From assembly GCF_000768345.1 (NCBI RefSeq), contig NZ_AVPS01000001.1, positions 310,001-374,000 on the forward strand: DNA of 64,000 nucleotides, read 5' to 3'. The notes beneath the pieces are model-generated. The model worked only from the letters and a program-made list of their open reading frames with translations. It searched no databases and had not been told where the DNA came from. Shown piece by piece: positions 25,177-34,781 of this stretch (its first letter is position 1; every line of letters begins with the position of its first letter). Source of the stretch: Lysobacter concretionis Ko07 = DSM 16239 (lineage in GTDB: Bacteria > Pseudomonadota > Gammaproteobacteria > Xanthomonadales > Xanthomonadaceae). The position numbers were made by a program, and so were the translations under genes.

Positions 25177-26747
25177 GGCGCCCTCCGGTCCGGCAGCGTT
25201 GCGCGCAGCTGCTCGATGTAGTCGCCCGGGGCCATCAGCTGCGCGCCGGCGGCCTGGGTGTAGCCGATGATCGGCCCCGCGGCCAGGCTCATCGCAATAC
25301 CGTAACCGAGCAACAAGGCGATGGCCGCGCTTTCCAGCGGGCGGGTCGCGTGCCTGGGCCGGGCGGGCGCGATGCCAGGCGCCGCAACCGCGACCGGCGG
25401 CTCGCCGGCTGCCTGCAGCATCGCCGGGGTGCGCCAGAACACCCGGCTGCCGGCGCGGGTCAGGCCGACGATCACCATCAGGCTGCTGATCAGGATGGCG
25501 CTCCAGACCCACGCCACATCGGCCGCCGGGACGGCCTGCAGCAGGGCGAGCTTGCCGATGAAGCCCGACAGCGGCGGGATGCCGGCGACCGACATCGCGG
25601 CGACGAGGTACATCACCGCGACCAGCCCGCGTGCGGGCAGCGGCGCAAGCAGTTCGGTGAAGTCGCCGGCATCGCCGCGGCTGCGGCGGACGAAATCGGC
25701 GATCAGGAAGATCGCGGCGGCCACGAACGTGCTGTGGGCGAGGTAATACAGGCCCGCGCCGATGGTGTCGGGCTGGCGCAGGCCGAACGCGATCAACAGC
25801 GTCGCCGCCGACACCAGCACCAGGTAGGCGGCCAGCATCCGCAGCCGCGAGGCGGCGAGCACGCCCAGTGCCGCCAGCGCCAGCGTCGCCACCGCGGCCG
25901 GCAGCAGCCAGCTCCAGCCATAGCCGGCCAGCGCGCCGGCCGGCTCGCCGAGCAGCAGCGCGCCGATCCTCAGGATCGCGTAGATGCCGACCTTGGTCAT
26001 CACCACGAACAGCGCGGCCACCGCCGCCGGCGCGCGGGTGTAGGTTTCCGGCAGCCACAGATACAGCGGCAGCAGCGCGGCCTTGGCGCAGAACACCACC
26101 AACAGCAGGCCGATGGTGGCCTTCACCATCATCAGGTCGTGGGCCGGCAACTGCGCGATCCGTGCCGCCAGCTCGGCCATGTTGAGCGTGCCCAGCAGGC
26201 CGTACAGCAGCCCCAGCGCAATCAGGAACAAGGTCGATGCGGCCACGTTGAAGGCGACGTAGTGCAGGCCCGCCGCCATCCGCACGCCGCGGCCGCCGCT
26301 GAGCATCAACCCGTAGGAGGCGATCAGCAGGACTTCGAAGAACACGAACAGGTTGAAGACGTCGCCGGTCAGGAACGCGCCGTTGAGGCCGACCAGCTGG
26401 AACTGGAACAGCGCATGGAAATGCGGTGCGCGCCGGTCCCAGCCCGAGCAGGCGTGCAGCAGGCAGGCGACCGCGAGCAGGCCGGTGACCAGCACCATCA
26501 GCGCCGACAGTCGGTCCACCATCAGCGCGATGCCGAGCCGGGCCGGCCAGTCGCCGAGCAGGTAGACCAGGATCTGGCCTTCGCCGGCGCGCATCACCAG
26601 CGCGACTGCCGCCGCCAGCGTGGCCAGCATCGACACCCACGCCACCGAGCGCTGCACCGTGGTGCCGATCCGGCGGTGCTCGACGAACAGCGAAGCGGCC
26701 GCGCCCAGCAGCGGGATCAGGACCGGCAGGATCGCCAGATGGTTCAT
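25173..26747 (-). CDS. mrpD: Mrp-type cation/proton antiporter subunit D
   Basis: The 524-residue subunit is homologous to the proton-pumping NuoM/NuoN family. Conserved features include FNLFVFFEVLLIASYGLML in an early helix, the Lys in VFCAKAALLPLYLWLPETYT, and AAVAALFVVMTKVGIYAILR. About 14 helices are visible. A polar segment of roughly 35 residues (near RTPAMLQAAGEPPVAVAAPG) interrupts the last helices and may be a lineage-specific loop. It overlaps both neighbours by four bases. Confidence 0.9.
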   Translation of the reverse strand: MNHLAILPVLIPLLGAAASLFVEHRRIGTTVQRSVAWVSMLATLAAAVALVMRAGEGQILVYLLGDWPARLGIALMVDRLSALMVLVTGLLAVACLLHACSGWDRRAPHFHALFQFQLVGLNGAFLTGDVFNLFVFFEVLLIASYGLMLSGGRGVRMAAGLHYVAFNVAASTLFLIALGLLYGLLGTLNMAELAARIAQLPAHDLMMVKATIGLLLVVFCAKAALLPLYLWLPETYTRAPAAVAALFVVMTKVGIYAILRIGALLLGEPAGALAGYGWSWLLPAAVATLALAALGVLAASRLRMLAAYLVLVSAATLLIAFGLRQPDTIGAGLYYLAHSTFVAAAIFLIADFVRRSRGDAGDFTELLAPLPARGLVAVMYLVAAMSVAGIPPLSGFIGKLALLQAVPAADVAWVWSAILISSLMVIVGLTRAGSRVFWRTPAMLQAAGEPPVAVAAPGIAPARPRHATRPLESAAIALLLGYGIAMSLAAGPIIGYTQAAGAQLMAPGDYIEQLRATLPDRRAP

Positions 26748-27124
26748 CGCGCATCCCTGGTGGTGGCGGGCGGGGCCGGTTTCGGCGCCTCGCGGCCGTC
26801 GACGTGGTCGGTGTCGTTGTCGGCGCGGCTGCGCATCGCCAGCACGATGGTCACCGCGGTCATAGCGAACGCGATCACGATCGCGGTCAGCACCAGCGCC
26901 TGCGGCAGCGGATCGGTGTAGCCGGCCAGCGTGGCGGCCACGTCATCGCGCAGCACCGGCGGTTTGCCGACCACCGGCCGGCCGCCGGAGAAGATCAGCA
27001 GGTTGGTCGCGTACGACAGCAGGGTCAGGCCGAGGATCACGTCGAAACTGCGCGCGCGCAGCATCAGGTACACCGCGGCGGCGACCAGGATGCCGATGGC
27101 GCTGGCAATGGCGATTTCCATCAT
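26744..27124 (-). CDS. mrpC: Mrp-type cation/proton antiporter subunit C
   Basis: The 126-residue, three-helix protein resembles NuoK: ARSFDVILGLTLLSYATNLL and DPLPQALVLTAIVIAFAMTA carry the conserved acidic and Pro residues. A hydrophilic C-terminal tail of about 25 residues follows. Two ATGs in tandem (27124 and 27121) open the frame; the first overlaps the A gene stop as ATGA and is chosen. Confidence 0.88.
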   Translation of the reverse strand: MMEIAIASAIGILVAAAVYLMLRARSFDVILGLTLLSYATNLLIFSGGRPVVGKPPVLRDDVAATLAGYTDPLPQALVLTAIVIAFAMTAVTIVLAMRSRADNDTDHVDGREAPKPAPPATTRDAR

Positions 27125-29946
27125 GCGACCTCCCCGGTGGCGGCCGAGCGCTGGTCCAGATCGATCGTGCCGCGGTGGGCGACCATCTTCTTGGACGGCT
27201 TCAACGTGCCCATCATCGACAGCATCAGCATCGTGCTGCCGAACACCACCAGGTACACCCCGACATCGAACGCGGCCGCGCTGGCCAGCCCGATCGTGCC
27301 CAGCCACGGCAGCGCCAGGTCGTGGTGGCCGCTGGTCAGGAACGGCAGGCCGAACAGCATCGACGCGGCGCCGCTGAGCGCGGCGATCACCAGTCCGGTG
27401 CCGATGAGACGGATGTAGTCGAAGCCGAACCGCGATTCCACCGAGTTGGCGCCCTGGATCACGTACTGCACCAGCAGCGGGACCGCCAGCGTCAGGCCCG
27501 CGATGAAGCCGCCGCCGGGCGCGTTGTGGCCGCGCAGGAACAGGAAGATCGACACCACCAGCGTCAGCGGGAACATCACCTGGGCCAGATCCGCCGGTAC
27601 CGGCAGTTTCACCGGTGGGCCCGGCATGACCTTTTCCGGCGCGGTGCGCGCGCGCCGCAGCATCGCGTGCACCACCAGTCCGGCGATGCCGTACACGGTG
27701 ATCTCGCCGAAGGTGTCGAAGCCACGGAAGTCGACCAGGATCACGTTGACCACGTTCGCGCCGAACGCCTCCGGCAGCGAGCGCGCCAGCAGCTCGCCGG
27801 CGATGGTGTCGGCCGGGCGGGTCATCATCGCCCACGCCAGCGCGCCCACGCCGCCGCCGGCAACGATCGCGATCACGGCATCCCGGCTGCGGCGCAGGCC
27901 GGAGCGCTCGCGCGGCGAGTCCTTCGGCAGGTAATGCAGGCCCAGCAGCATCAGCGACAGGGTGACGGTCTCCACCAGCAACTGGGTCAGCGCCAGATCG
28001 GGCGCCGACAGGGCGACGAAGGTCAGGCTCACCGCCAGCCCGGTGCCGCCCATCGCGATCAGCGCAAGCAGGCGGGTGCGATGCAGCGACAGGGCCGCCA
28101 GCGTGCAGCCGACCATCACCAGCCACAGCACCCAGGCCATCAGCGGCATCGGCTGGGCGATCCGGGCCGGTGCCGCCGCCTCGCCCCAGCCGGCCACGAA
28201 CGGCGCCGCGCCGACCGCGATCGCCACCAGCACCAGCGCCAGCATGCTGCGCTGCACGCTGTCGTTGGCCAGCAGGTGGGTGAAGCGGCGGGCAAGGTGG
28301 AACAGCGCTTCGATGTTGAGCCGGAACAGGCGCCGGCCGAGCGAACGGCGCACGTTGGCGTGCAGGTCGATCAGCCGGCGCAGGCCGAAGTACAGCAGCA
28401 CGCCGCCGACCACCCCGCCCAGGCTCATCGCCAGCGGCAGGTTGAAACCGTGCCACACCGCCAGGCTGTAATCGGGCACGTTGTCGCCCAGCACGCCATG
28501 GGCGGCGGTCGCGAGCATCGGCGCGATCGTCCATTGCGGCGCGATGCCGACCGCGACGCAGGTCACGGCCAGGATCGCGACCGGCACCTGCATGAAGCGC
28601 GGCGGCTCGTGGATCTCCTGATCAACGGCGCGCGGGCCCTTGCCGAAGAAGCTCTCGTGCACGAAGCGCAGGCTGTAGGCGACCCCGAACACCGCGAACA
28701 GGAACGCCGCTACCGGAACCCCCAGCCGGGCGAGGTCGTGGCCCTGGATCTCCAGCGCCTGGGCGAAGAACATTTCCTTGGACAGGAAACCGTTGAGCAG
28801 CGGAATGCCGGCCATCGCCAGCGAGGCGATGATCGCCAGCGCGCTGGTGTAGGGCAGATAGCGGCGCAGGTTGCCGAGCCGGCGCATGTCGCGGGTGCCG
28901 GTCTCGTGGTCGATGATGCCGGCGGCCATGAACAACGAGGCCTTGAAGGTGGCGTGGTTGAGGATGTGGAACAGCGCGGCGACCACCGCGAACGGCGTCG
29001 ACAAGCCGAACAACAGGGTGATCAGGCCCAGATGGGAGATCGTCGAATACGCCAGCAGGCCTTTCAGGTCGTGCTGGAAGATCGCGTTCCAGGCGCCGAC
29101 CAGCATCGTCAGCGCACCGATCCCGCTGACCACGTAGAAGAACAGGTCGGTGCCGGCCAGTACCGGATGCAGTCGCGCCAGCAGGAACACCCCGGCTTTG
29201 ACCATCGTCGCCGAGTGCAGATAGGCCGACACCGGCGTCGGCGCGGCCATCGCGTGGGGCAGCCAGAACTGGAACGGGAACTGCGCGCTCTTGGTGAACA
29301 CGCCGCCCAGCACCAGCGCCAGCAACCACGGATACAGCGCATGCGCGCGGATCGTCTCGCCCGCGACCAATACGACATCCAGCTCGTAGCTGCCGACGAT
29401 GTGGCCGATCATGACGATGCCGGCGAGCAGCGCCAGACCACCGCCGGCGGTGATCGTCAGCGCCATCCGCGCCCCTTCGCGCGCGTCCTGGCGCTGCGAC
29501 CAGAAGCCGATCAGCAGGAACGAACTGATCGAGGTCAGCTCCCAGAACACCGCCAGCAGCAGCAGGTTGCCGGCCAGCACCATGCCCAGCATCGAGCCCA
29601 TGAACAGCAGCAGGTAACAGAAAAACCGCCGCGCCTTCTCGTGCGCGCCGAGGTAGTAGTGCGAGTACATCACCACCAGCCCGCCGATCCCCAACACCAT
29701 CGCGGCGAACATCCACGCCAAGCCGTCCAGCCGCAGCGAAAACGCCAGCCCCAGCTGCGGAATCCACGGCACGCTCCAGCGCACGATCCCGCCGGCGACC
29801 AGCTGCGGGGTCAACGCGACCAGCATCAGCATGCCCAGCAGCGGTGCCAGGCCGGCCAGCCACGCCGTGGTACGGCGGCTCGCGCCGCGGCTGGCCATCA
29901 CCAGGGCGGCGAACACGAACGGCAGGGCTAGCACGATTGGCAGCAA
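27121..29946 (-). CDS. mrpA: Mrp-type cation/proton antiporter subunit A fused to subunit B
   Basis: This 941-residue protein is the large NuoL-like subunit with the MnhB domain joined at its C-terminus, as in the Pha-type systems. The N-terminal two-thirds has FWELTSISSFLLIGFW, the proton-channel Lys in FTKSAQFPFQFWLPHAM and the His-rich HILNHATFKASLFM. The last 200 residues contain RGHNAPGGGFIAGLTLAVPL, the MnhB hallmark. No ATG lies near the expected start. I propose TTG at 29946, about 9 bases after an AGGA, giving MLPIVLALPFVFAAL; the frame stays open to 30240 but that segment is basic and not membrane-like. It heads the operon, with a TAGAAT box at 30017-30012. Confidence 0.88.
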   Translation of the reverse strand: MLPIVLALPFVFAALVMASRGASRRTTAWLAGLAPLLGMLMLVALTPQLVAGGIVRWSVPWIPQLGLAFSLRLDGLAWMFAAMVLGIGGLVVMYSHYYLGAHEKARRFFCYLLLFMGSMLGMVLAGNLLLLAVFWELTSISSFLLIGFWSQRQDAREGARMALTITAGGGLALLAGIVMIGHIVGSYELDVVLVAGETIRAHALYPWLLALVLGGVFTKSAQFPFQFWLPHAMAAPTPVSAYLHSATMVKAGVFLLARLHPVLAGTDLFFYVVSGIGALTMLVGAWNAIFQHDLKGLLAYSTISHLGLITLLFGLSTPFAVVAALFHILNHATFKASLFMAAGIIDHETGTRDMRRLGNLRRYLPYTSALAIIASLAMAGIPLLNGFLSKEMFFAQALEIQGHDLARLGVPVAAFLFAVFGVAYSLRFVHESFFGKGPRAVDQEIHEPPRFMQVPVAILAVTCVAVGIAPQWTIAPMLATAAHGVLGDNVPDYSLAVWHGFNLPLAMSLGGVVGGVLLYFGLRRLIDLHANVRRSLGRRLFRLNIEALFHLARRFTHLLANDSVQRSMLALVLVAIAVGAAPFVAGWGEAAAPARIAQPMPLMAWVLWLVMVGCTLAALSLHRTRLLALIAMGGTGLAVSLTFVALSAPDLALTQLLVETVTLSLMLLGLHYLPKDSPRERSGLRRSRDAVIAIVAGGGVGALAWAMMTRPADTIAGELLARSLPEAFGANVVNVILVDFRGFDTFGEITVYGIAGLVVHAMLRRARTAPEKVMPGPPVKLPVPADLAQVMFPLTLVVSIFLFLRGHNAPGGGFIAGLTLAVPLLVQYVIQGANSVESRFGFDYIRLIGTGLVIAALSGAASMLFGLPFLTSGHHDLALPWLGTIGLASAAAFDVGVYLVVFGSTMLMLSMMGTLKPSKKMVAHRGTIDLDQRSAATGEVA

Positions 29947-30297
29947 AGGGAGTCCTGGCGGTGGGGCGGCGGGCGCCGACGAAGCAAAGTGACGCCGGCG
30001 GAGGACGGCCGATTCTAACCGAGGCGTCCGGCCGGCACGCTTGACCGATGCGGCTGACTGACGGGCAGGGGCATGCGTCCTGCGGGTCATGTCCGATCGG
30101 GTCGACCGGCTGCGTCCGGCCCGGAATCCGCCATCGTCGCGTCGGCTGCGATCCATCGGGCCTCGAAAGACGGAGCCGCCGATCGCGCCGCGGCGAAAAG
30201 TCCGGGTCTGGAAATCGGGGCCGAAGTCCGGCCGCCGCATCGGCCTGTCCCCGCCGCTGGTTATGCTGTTGCGCTACCGGCAATACGGAACGACTCC
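29947..30297. other. Intergenic promoter region between divergent mrpA and SDR genes
   Basis: This 351-base gap holds a good minus-strand -10 (TAGAAT, complement of 30012-30017) about 66 bases before the mrpA start, and on the plus strand a TTATGCT box about 30 bases before the SDR gene. Open frames cross the gap on both strands but encode Arg/Pro-rich sequence typical of non-coding high-GC DNA. I see no RNA gene. Confidence 0.45.
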
Positions 30298-31203
30298 ATG
30301 CGCGACACCCCGCTGCGCGATGCCCTGGTGTTCGGCGGCACCGGCCAGATCGGTCGCGCGGTGCTCGCGCGGCTGCCGGCTGACCGCTGGCGGGTCACCG
30401 CGGTTTCGCGCCAAAAGCCGGTCGACGGCGATGGCAATCGCGCTGATGGCGGGATCCGCTGGCTGCAGGGCGAGCTGGATGCGCCGCCGCCACTGCCGGA
30501 ACGCGTCGATGCGGTGTTCAGTTGCGGTCCGCTGGACGGGTTCGCGCGCTGGTATGCCGACACCGGACTCCAGGCCGCGCGCGTGGTGGCGTTTGGTTCG
30601 ACCAGCGTGGACACCAAGCAAGGCTCGACCGATCCGGCCGAGCGCGACCTCGCCGGGCGTCTGGCGCAGGCCGAGCAGCGGATATTCGACCGTGCGGTCG
30701 CGCGCGGCACGGCGGCGACCGTACTGCGGCCCACGCTCGTCTATGGCGTGGGTCGCGACGCCAGCCTCACCCGCATCGCGACGCTGGCCCGGCGCTGGGG
30801 CCGGTTCCCGTTGCCCCGCGGCGCGAGCGGCCTGCGCCAACCGGTGCACGTCGATGATCTGGCCGCTGCAGCGCTCGGCTGCCTGGATCGGCCCTCCACA
30901 TACGGTCGCGCCTACGCGCTGCCCGGTGGCGAAACGCTCGCCTATCGGGACATGGTGGCGCGTGTGCTGGCCGCCCTGCAGCCACCGGCGAAGCTGATGG
31001 AGCTTCCTGCTCCGTTGTTCCACTTGATGCTGGGCGCGGCGCGGATCAGTGGCCGCGCCGGCGGACTGGGTGCGGCGGTCGCGCGCATGCGGGCGGACCT
31101 GGTGTTCGATGCCGCCCCGGCGCAACACGATTTCAACTACCGGCCGCGTCGGTTCCAGCCGACTGCAGTGATGTTCGATACCCTGGATTCCGGCAATCCC
31201 TGA
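30298..31203 (+). CDS. NAD(P)-dependent epimerase/reductase-like SDR protein
   Basis: The 301-residue protein starts with a Rossmann nucleotide loop (LVFGGTGQIGRAVL) and continues as an atypical extended short-chain dehydrogenase: VVAFGSTSVDTKQGS, then TVLRPTLVYGVGRDASLTRI and QPVHVDDLAAAALGCL, where the VDD motif is common in NAD-dependent epimerases. The usual YxxxK active site is not evident, so it may bind substrate without classical catalysis or act as an atypical reductase. The substrate is unknown. The ATG at 30298 directly precedes the Rossmann fold; longer frames upstream are non-coding. Confidence 0.7.
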   Translation: MRDTPLRDALVFGGTGQIGRAVLARLPADRWRVTAVSRQKPVDGDGNRADGGIRWLQGELDAPPPLPERVDAVFSCGPLDGFARWYADTGLQAARVVAFGSTSVDTKQGSTDPAERDLAGRLAQAEQRIFDRAVARGTAATVLRPTLVYGVGRDASLTRIATLARRWGRFPLPRGASGLRQPVHVDDLAAAALGCLDRPSTYGRAYALPGGETLAYRDMVARVLAALQPPAKLMELPAPLFHLMLGAARISGRAGGLGAAVARMRADLVFDAAPAQHDFNYRPRRFQPTAVMFDTLDSGNP

Positions 31204-31392
31204 CGGCAGGTGCGCTCCGTTTGCATGGCTGGTCATGCAGATACGGCGGCCGGTTGGCGCTTCAATCTGGCGAGCCATGAGCGATCACCCCACTCGCTGG
31301 TGAGCCATTGTCGGCTGGCCTCCGGAGCCGTCCCATGGCAGGCTGCGTGACTTCGGCAAGGAAGGCCGTCGTCCGCACAGGGAGTCAGTGCC

Positions 31393-33246
31393 ATGGCAAG
31401 AAACGTGATCGTGGTCGGCGACCCGACCAGCAGTGGCGGCACGGTGGTCACCGGCACGCCCTTCACCGATATCGACGGCCACGCCGTGGCGCGGATCGGC
31501 GACCAGGCCACCTGTCCAAAACATCAGGGCACGTTTCCGATCGCCACGGGTGACCCCACGGTAATCATTGACAGCCAGCCGGCGGCCCGCCACGGCGACA
31601 AGCTGGCCTGCGGCTGCAGCCTGCTGTCGGCGCGGCAGCTCCGGGTGTTCCTCGACGAAGGCGGGGTTGGCGGCGCGGCCGGGACGCTATTCGGTACGCC
31701 ACCCGGCATGGAGCAGGCGGAGACACCGGTGGCCCCAGCCGCCTTCAGCGATACGCCAGCGGATCCGGCGGATCAGGTAGAACCAACGCCGGCGGCGGTA
31801 ACGCTGCGGATCGGCGTGTTCTTCGACGGCACCAACAACAACGCCGCCAACACCGCGCTGGGCGAGCAATGCCGGGCCTCCACCGGTGAGGCGCTGGGTC
31901 AGGACGTCGAGGAGCAGGCGGCAATCGCCGCGCACTGCAAGCCCTACATGGCCCGCGACGGCAGCAGCTACGACAACGGCATGACCAATGTGGCTCGGTT
32001 GTATGAGTTGTATCAGGACAGCGTGGCCCAAGACCCTTATGGAGACGCAAGAGAGTATCCGCTGCGTGTGTATGTCGATGGCATCGGGACCACAGCGGGC
32101 GAGCCGGACAGCGTGGTGTCGCAAGGTTTGGGCGGTGGCAAAAGTGGTGTGCTTTCACGAGTGGAAGATGTATTCCGGCAGTTGCTTCCAAAGCAGGTAG
32201 ACGGTCTATTAGCGAAATTCCCCGATCTTCAAGTCAGGGCCGTCGAGTTCGATGTGTTTGGGTTTTCTCGCGGCGCAGCCGCCGCCCGCCACTTCGTGCA
32301 CGAGGTCAACCGCAAGGGGCATGGTCCGCTGGGCCAGGCGCTGCTGGGCAACGTGCGCTATGCGCCCGGATTCGAGTTCGTGGCCGGCGTTCAAGTGGGC
32401 TTCGTCGGACTGTTCGACTCGGTGGCCGCGATCGGCAGCCTGGCCGACGGACTGGACGTGCGCGATCACCGCCAGGGCGGCGTCCGGACGGCGCTGCCGG
32501 CCGGCAGCGCACGCGAGGTAGTGCACCTGACCGCACGCGACGAGCGCCGGGCCAATTTCCTGCTCACCAGCGTGAGTCCGCCGTACCGCGACATCGCCTT
32601 GCCCGGCGTGCACTCGGACATCGGCGGCGGCTACCACCGCGACCACGAAGGCCCGTTGCTGCTGTCCAAGCCGGTGGGATTCGATGAGCCCCATGCCGGA
32701 CTGGTGCCGGGCCAGGTGCCGGACAACGCCCGGATCGAACGCAGTCGCGCCCATGTTCTTGCCATGGCTGAAGCGGATCGTTGGCGCGAGCAACTGGGCC
32801 TGGGCGAAACCGAAGTACGGGTGGATGCCTGGCACTTGTGGCAAACCCGCCGCCGGGCCGGGAGCTCCAGTACGCAGCCCGACCGCGTGCTGCGCATCTA
32901 TGCCGCTGTGGTGCTGGAGCGGGCGCTGGACTGGCGTTATCAGCTGATTCCACTGCGGCTGATGCACAAGCTCGCGAAGGAAGCCGGCGTGCCTTTGAAG
33001 CCGATCCCGGACGATCCGGTGTTCATGTTGCCAGCCACTCTTGGATCCATTGCAGACAAACTGATTGCCGGGAAGTCCTTGAACGAAAGCGAAGAAGCCC
33101 TACTGCGCCGCAAGTATCTGCACCAGTCCGCACACTGGAACTTCGCCCTGGGTCAGAGGCTCGGCCCCGGCCCGGTATCGCTGGATCTCGTGTATGTGAG
33201 TCGGCCGGACCCGAGCGGCCGGCGCGGCATTCTGCCCAATCAATGA
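31393..33246 (+). CDS. PAAR-domain fused Tle1-like (DUF2235) lipase effector
   Basis: The 617-residue protein looks like a type VI secretion effector. Residues 1 to about 85 form a PAAR domain (VVGDPTSSGGTVVTGTPF, with the AARHGDKLACGCS turn), which would sit on the tip of a VgrG spike. After a Pro/Ala linker, residues about 135-560 are a DUF2235 alpha/beta hydrolase: FFDGTNNN, the nucleophile elbow DVFGFSRGAAAARHF with Ser292, FVGLFDSV with Asp342, and LPGVHSDIGGGYH with His407 as candidate triad. Tle1 enzymes hydrolyse membrane phospholipids. No vgrG or other secretion gene is in the window. The stop overlaps an ATG (ATGA) just before the first immunity-like lipoprotein gene. Confidence 0.85.
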   Translation: MARNVIVVGDPTSSGGTVVTGTPFTDIDGHAVARIGDQATCPKHQGTFPIATGDPTVIIDSQPAARHGDKLACGCSLLSARQLRVFLDEGGVGGAAGTLFGTPPGMEQAETPVAPAAFSDTPADPADQVEPTPAAVTLRIGVFFDGTNNNAANTALGEQCRASTGEALGQDVEEQAAIAAHCKPYMARDGSSYDNGMTNVARLYELYQDSVAQDPYGDAREYPLRVYVDGIGTTAGEPDSVVSQGLGGGKSGVLSRVEDVFRQLLPKQVDGLLAKFPDLQVRAVEFDVFGFSRGAAAARHFVHEVNRKGHGPLGQALLGNVRYAPGFEFVAGVQVGFVGLFDSVAAIGSLADGLDVRDHRQGGVRTALPAGSAREVVHLTARDERRANFLLTSVSPPYRDIALPGVHSDIGGGYHRDHEGPLLLSKPVGFDEPHAGLVPGQVPDNARIERSRAHVLAMAEADRWREQLGLGETEVRVDAWHLWQTRRRAGSSSTQPDRVLRIYAAVVLERALDWRYQLIPLRLMHKLAKEAGVPLKPIPDDPVFMLPATLGSIADKLIAGKSLNESEEALLRRKYLHQSAHWNFALGQRLGPGPVSLDLVYVSRPDPSGRRGILPNQ

Positions 33247-33254
33247 GGCTTGCG

Positions 33255-33920
33255 ATGAAACGATGGTTTTTGTTGTTGATCGCCCTGCTGTTGGCCGGCT
33301 GCGCCACGGGAAGCATGGGTGCCACCAAGGCGCGACTGCCTTATGACGCGTGGTACCTGGGTTTTTCCGCCCCTCCCTATATGGAAGTGTGGGTGGAAAC
33401 CGTCGACGTGGAGGATGTGCAGGGACGGATTTTTACTCGTGCAGGGGCGGGTACTGCATCTGTCGGATATGCAGGAGCACCGCATGGGTGGGAGAACATG
33501 CTTGGCGGATTGGGTCGTCAAGTGACAGGTGCAGACTTGCCCAAGCGCATCTATGTACGTTGGCAATCGCTGGTAGAGCCGCAGACTTACCGGGTGATCG
33601 TAGAGATTCCCGAACATGCCCGTCAGCTGATGCTGAGCAAGACCGAGTCGCGCTCACTGCCAGGTAAATTTGATTATCAGGAGGCAGTTGCCATTGGGCT
33701 GGCCCCCGGAGGGTGGGTGAAAGTCTGGGTGCGAAGTCCCAGTGGCTTGCCTGCTGAAGTGCTGTGCCAACAGGCCGAGGTGGAGCCGAAGGGGCCATCG
33801 CAAGGACAGACAGAAGGCCGCTATGCCTATTCGTCCGAGAAACTCGAGCCAGAAACACAGCAATACCTGAAGACCCATCCGATCCCCTACGACTCCTGGA
33901 AGTGTCCGGGTACACCTTGA
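33255..33920 (+). CDS. DUF2931-type lipoprotein, probable immunity protein, copy 1
   Basis: The 221-residue protein has a lipoprotein signal (KRWFLLLIALLLAGC) and a mature domain with YDAWYLGFSAPPYMEVWVET, DLPKRIYVRWQSLVEPQTYR, QQAEVEPKGPSQGQ and the end IPYDSWKCPGTP, which match the DUF2931 family as I know it. Such periplasmic lipoproteins next to phospholipase effectors protect the producer from its own toxin; that role here is inferred from position. GAGG precedes ATG 33255 by 7 bases; the ATG at 33243, overlapping the effector stop, is an alternative start. Two homologous genes follow. Confidence 0.78.
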   Translation: MKRWFLLLIALLLAGCATGSMGATKARLPYDAWYLGFSAPPYMEVWVETVDVEDVQGRIFTRAGAGTASVGYAGAPHGWENMLGGLGRQVTGADLPKRIYVRWQSLVEPQTYRVIVEIPEHARQLMLSKTESRSLPGKFDYQEAVAIGLAPGGWVKVWVRSPSGLPAEVLCQQAEVEPKGPSQGQTEGRYAYSSEKLEPETQQYLKTHPIPYDSWKCPGTP

Positions 33921-33971
33921 CCGGCAGACGAAGTTCTGACGCATCACCGGCGGCCAATCCAGGCACAGGCA

Positions 33972-34080
33972 CCTCGCCCTCGGCCAAAAGCCCGGGCCGG
34001 CTCCGGTGTCGCTGGATCTGGTATGCGTGAGCCGCCTCGGACCCGAGCAGCCGACGCAGCATTCTGCCCAATCAATGATG
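33972..34080 (+). pseudogene. Degenerate copy of the effector 3' end
   Basis: This stretch repeats the last part of the effector gene: it contains the equivalent of GPVSLDLVYVSR, here read APVSLDLVCVSR, but the remainder is frameshifted and has lost the original stop. The upstream 30 bases (ACGAAGTTCTGACGCATCAC) match the junction found before the second tail copy at 34.76 kb. It is too short to be a gene and marks a duplication of effector tail plus immunity gene. Confidence 0.75.
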
Positions 34081-34089
34081 AGGCTTGTG

Positions 34090-34758
34090 ATGAAACGATG
34101 GCTTTTGTTGTTGACCGCCCTGTTGCTGGCCGGCTGCGCCACGGGAAGCATGGGCGCCATCAAGGCGCCACTGCCTTATGACGCGTGGTACCTCGGCTTT
34201 TCCGCTCCACCCTATATGGAAGTGTGGGTGGAAACTGCTGACGTGGAGGACATGACGGGACGGATTTTTACCCGCGCCGGATCAGGAACAGTCTCTATCG
34301 GGTACGCAGGTGATCCCGCCCAATGGCAGGCTCCACGCTCAATGGGTGCAGGAAAATATGTCGCGGGAGCCGACCTTCCGCGTCGGATTTATGTGCGTTG
34401 GCAATCGCTGGTAGAGCCGCAGACCTACCGGGTAATTCTGGAAATTCCGGAGTCCGCACGTGAGTTGATGCGTACGAAGACGGAATCGCGTGCAATCCCG
34501 GGAAAATGGGACTACCAGAACGTCGTCGCCATTGGCTTGCTTCCAGGAGGGGCAATCAAAGTCATGGTGAGAAGCCCGGGTGGGCTTCCCATTGAAGTGC
34601 TGTGCCAACAGGCCGAGGTGGAGCCGAAGGGGCCATCACAAGGACTGACGGGAGGTCGTTACGCCTATTCGTTCGAGAAGCTTGAATTGAAAACACAGCA
34701 GTACCTGAAGACACGCGCGATCCCCTACGACTCCTGGAAGTGTCCAGGCAGGCCTTGA
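34090..34758 (+). CDS. DUF2931-type lipoprotein, probable immunity protein, copy 2
   Basis: The 222-residue paralogue of the previous lipoprotein is intact, with lipobox LLLAGC, YDAWYLGFSAPPYMEVWVET, VRWQSLVEPQTYRVILEIP and the ending IPYDSWKCPGRP. The central part (GSGTVSIGYAGDPAQWQAPR) differs from copy 1 and may hold the specificity surface. In this copy the degenerate effector tail is in frame with the lipoprotein, so upstream starts (34006, 34075, 34078) are possible; ATG 34090 gives a proper signal peptide. Confidence 0.75.
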   Translation: MKRWLLLLTALLLAGCATGSMGAIKAPLPYDAWYLGFSAPPYMEVWVETADVEDMTGRIFTRAGSGTVSIGYAGDPAQWQAPRSMGAGKYVAGADLPRRIYVRWQSLVEPQTYRVILEIPESARELMRTKTESRAIPGKWDYQNVVAIGLLPGGAIKVMVRSPGGLPIEVLCQQAEVEPKGPSQGLTGGRYAYSFEKLELKTQQYLKTRAIPYDSWKCPGRP

Positions 34759-34781
34759 TCGGGTACGAAGTTTTGCCGCAT

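Noticed and set aside
25350-26921. 523-codon plus-strand frame opposite mrpD
   Set aside because: Shadow of a recognised antiporter subunit, with composition typical of antisense frames.
27175-29931. Very long plus-strand open frame antisense to mrpA
   Set aside because: The sequence is Gln/Arg/His-rich with no domain, and it mirrors a clear membrane subunit on the other strand; it is a high-GC shadow.
31204-31392. VgrG or other secretion gene upstream of the PAAR effector
   Set aside because: The 189-base gap has no reading frame of suitable size; the secretion machinery must be elsewhere.
33921-34089. Independent small gene between immunity copies 1 and 2
   Set aside because: The frame is a frameshifted piece of the effector tail without its own start or ribosome site.
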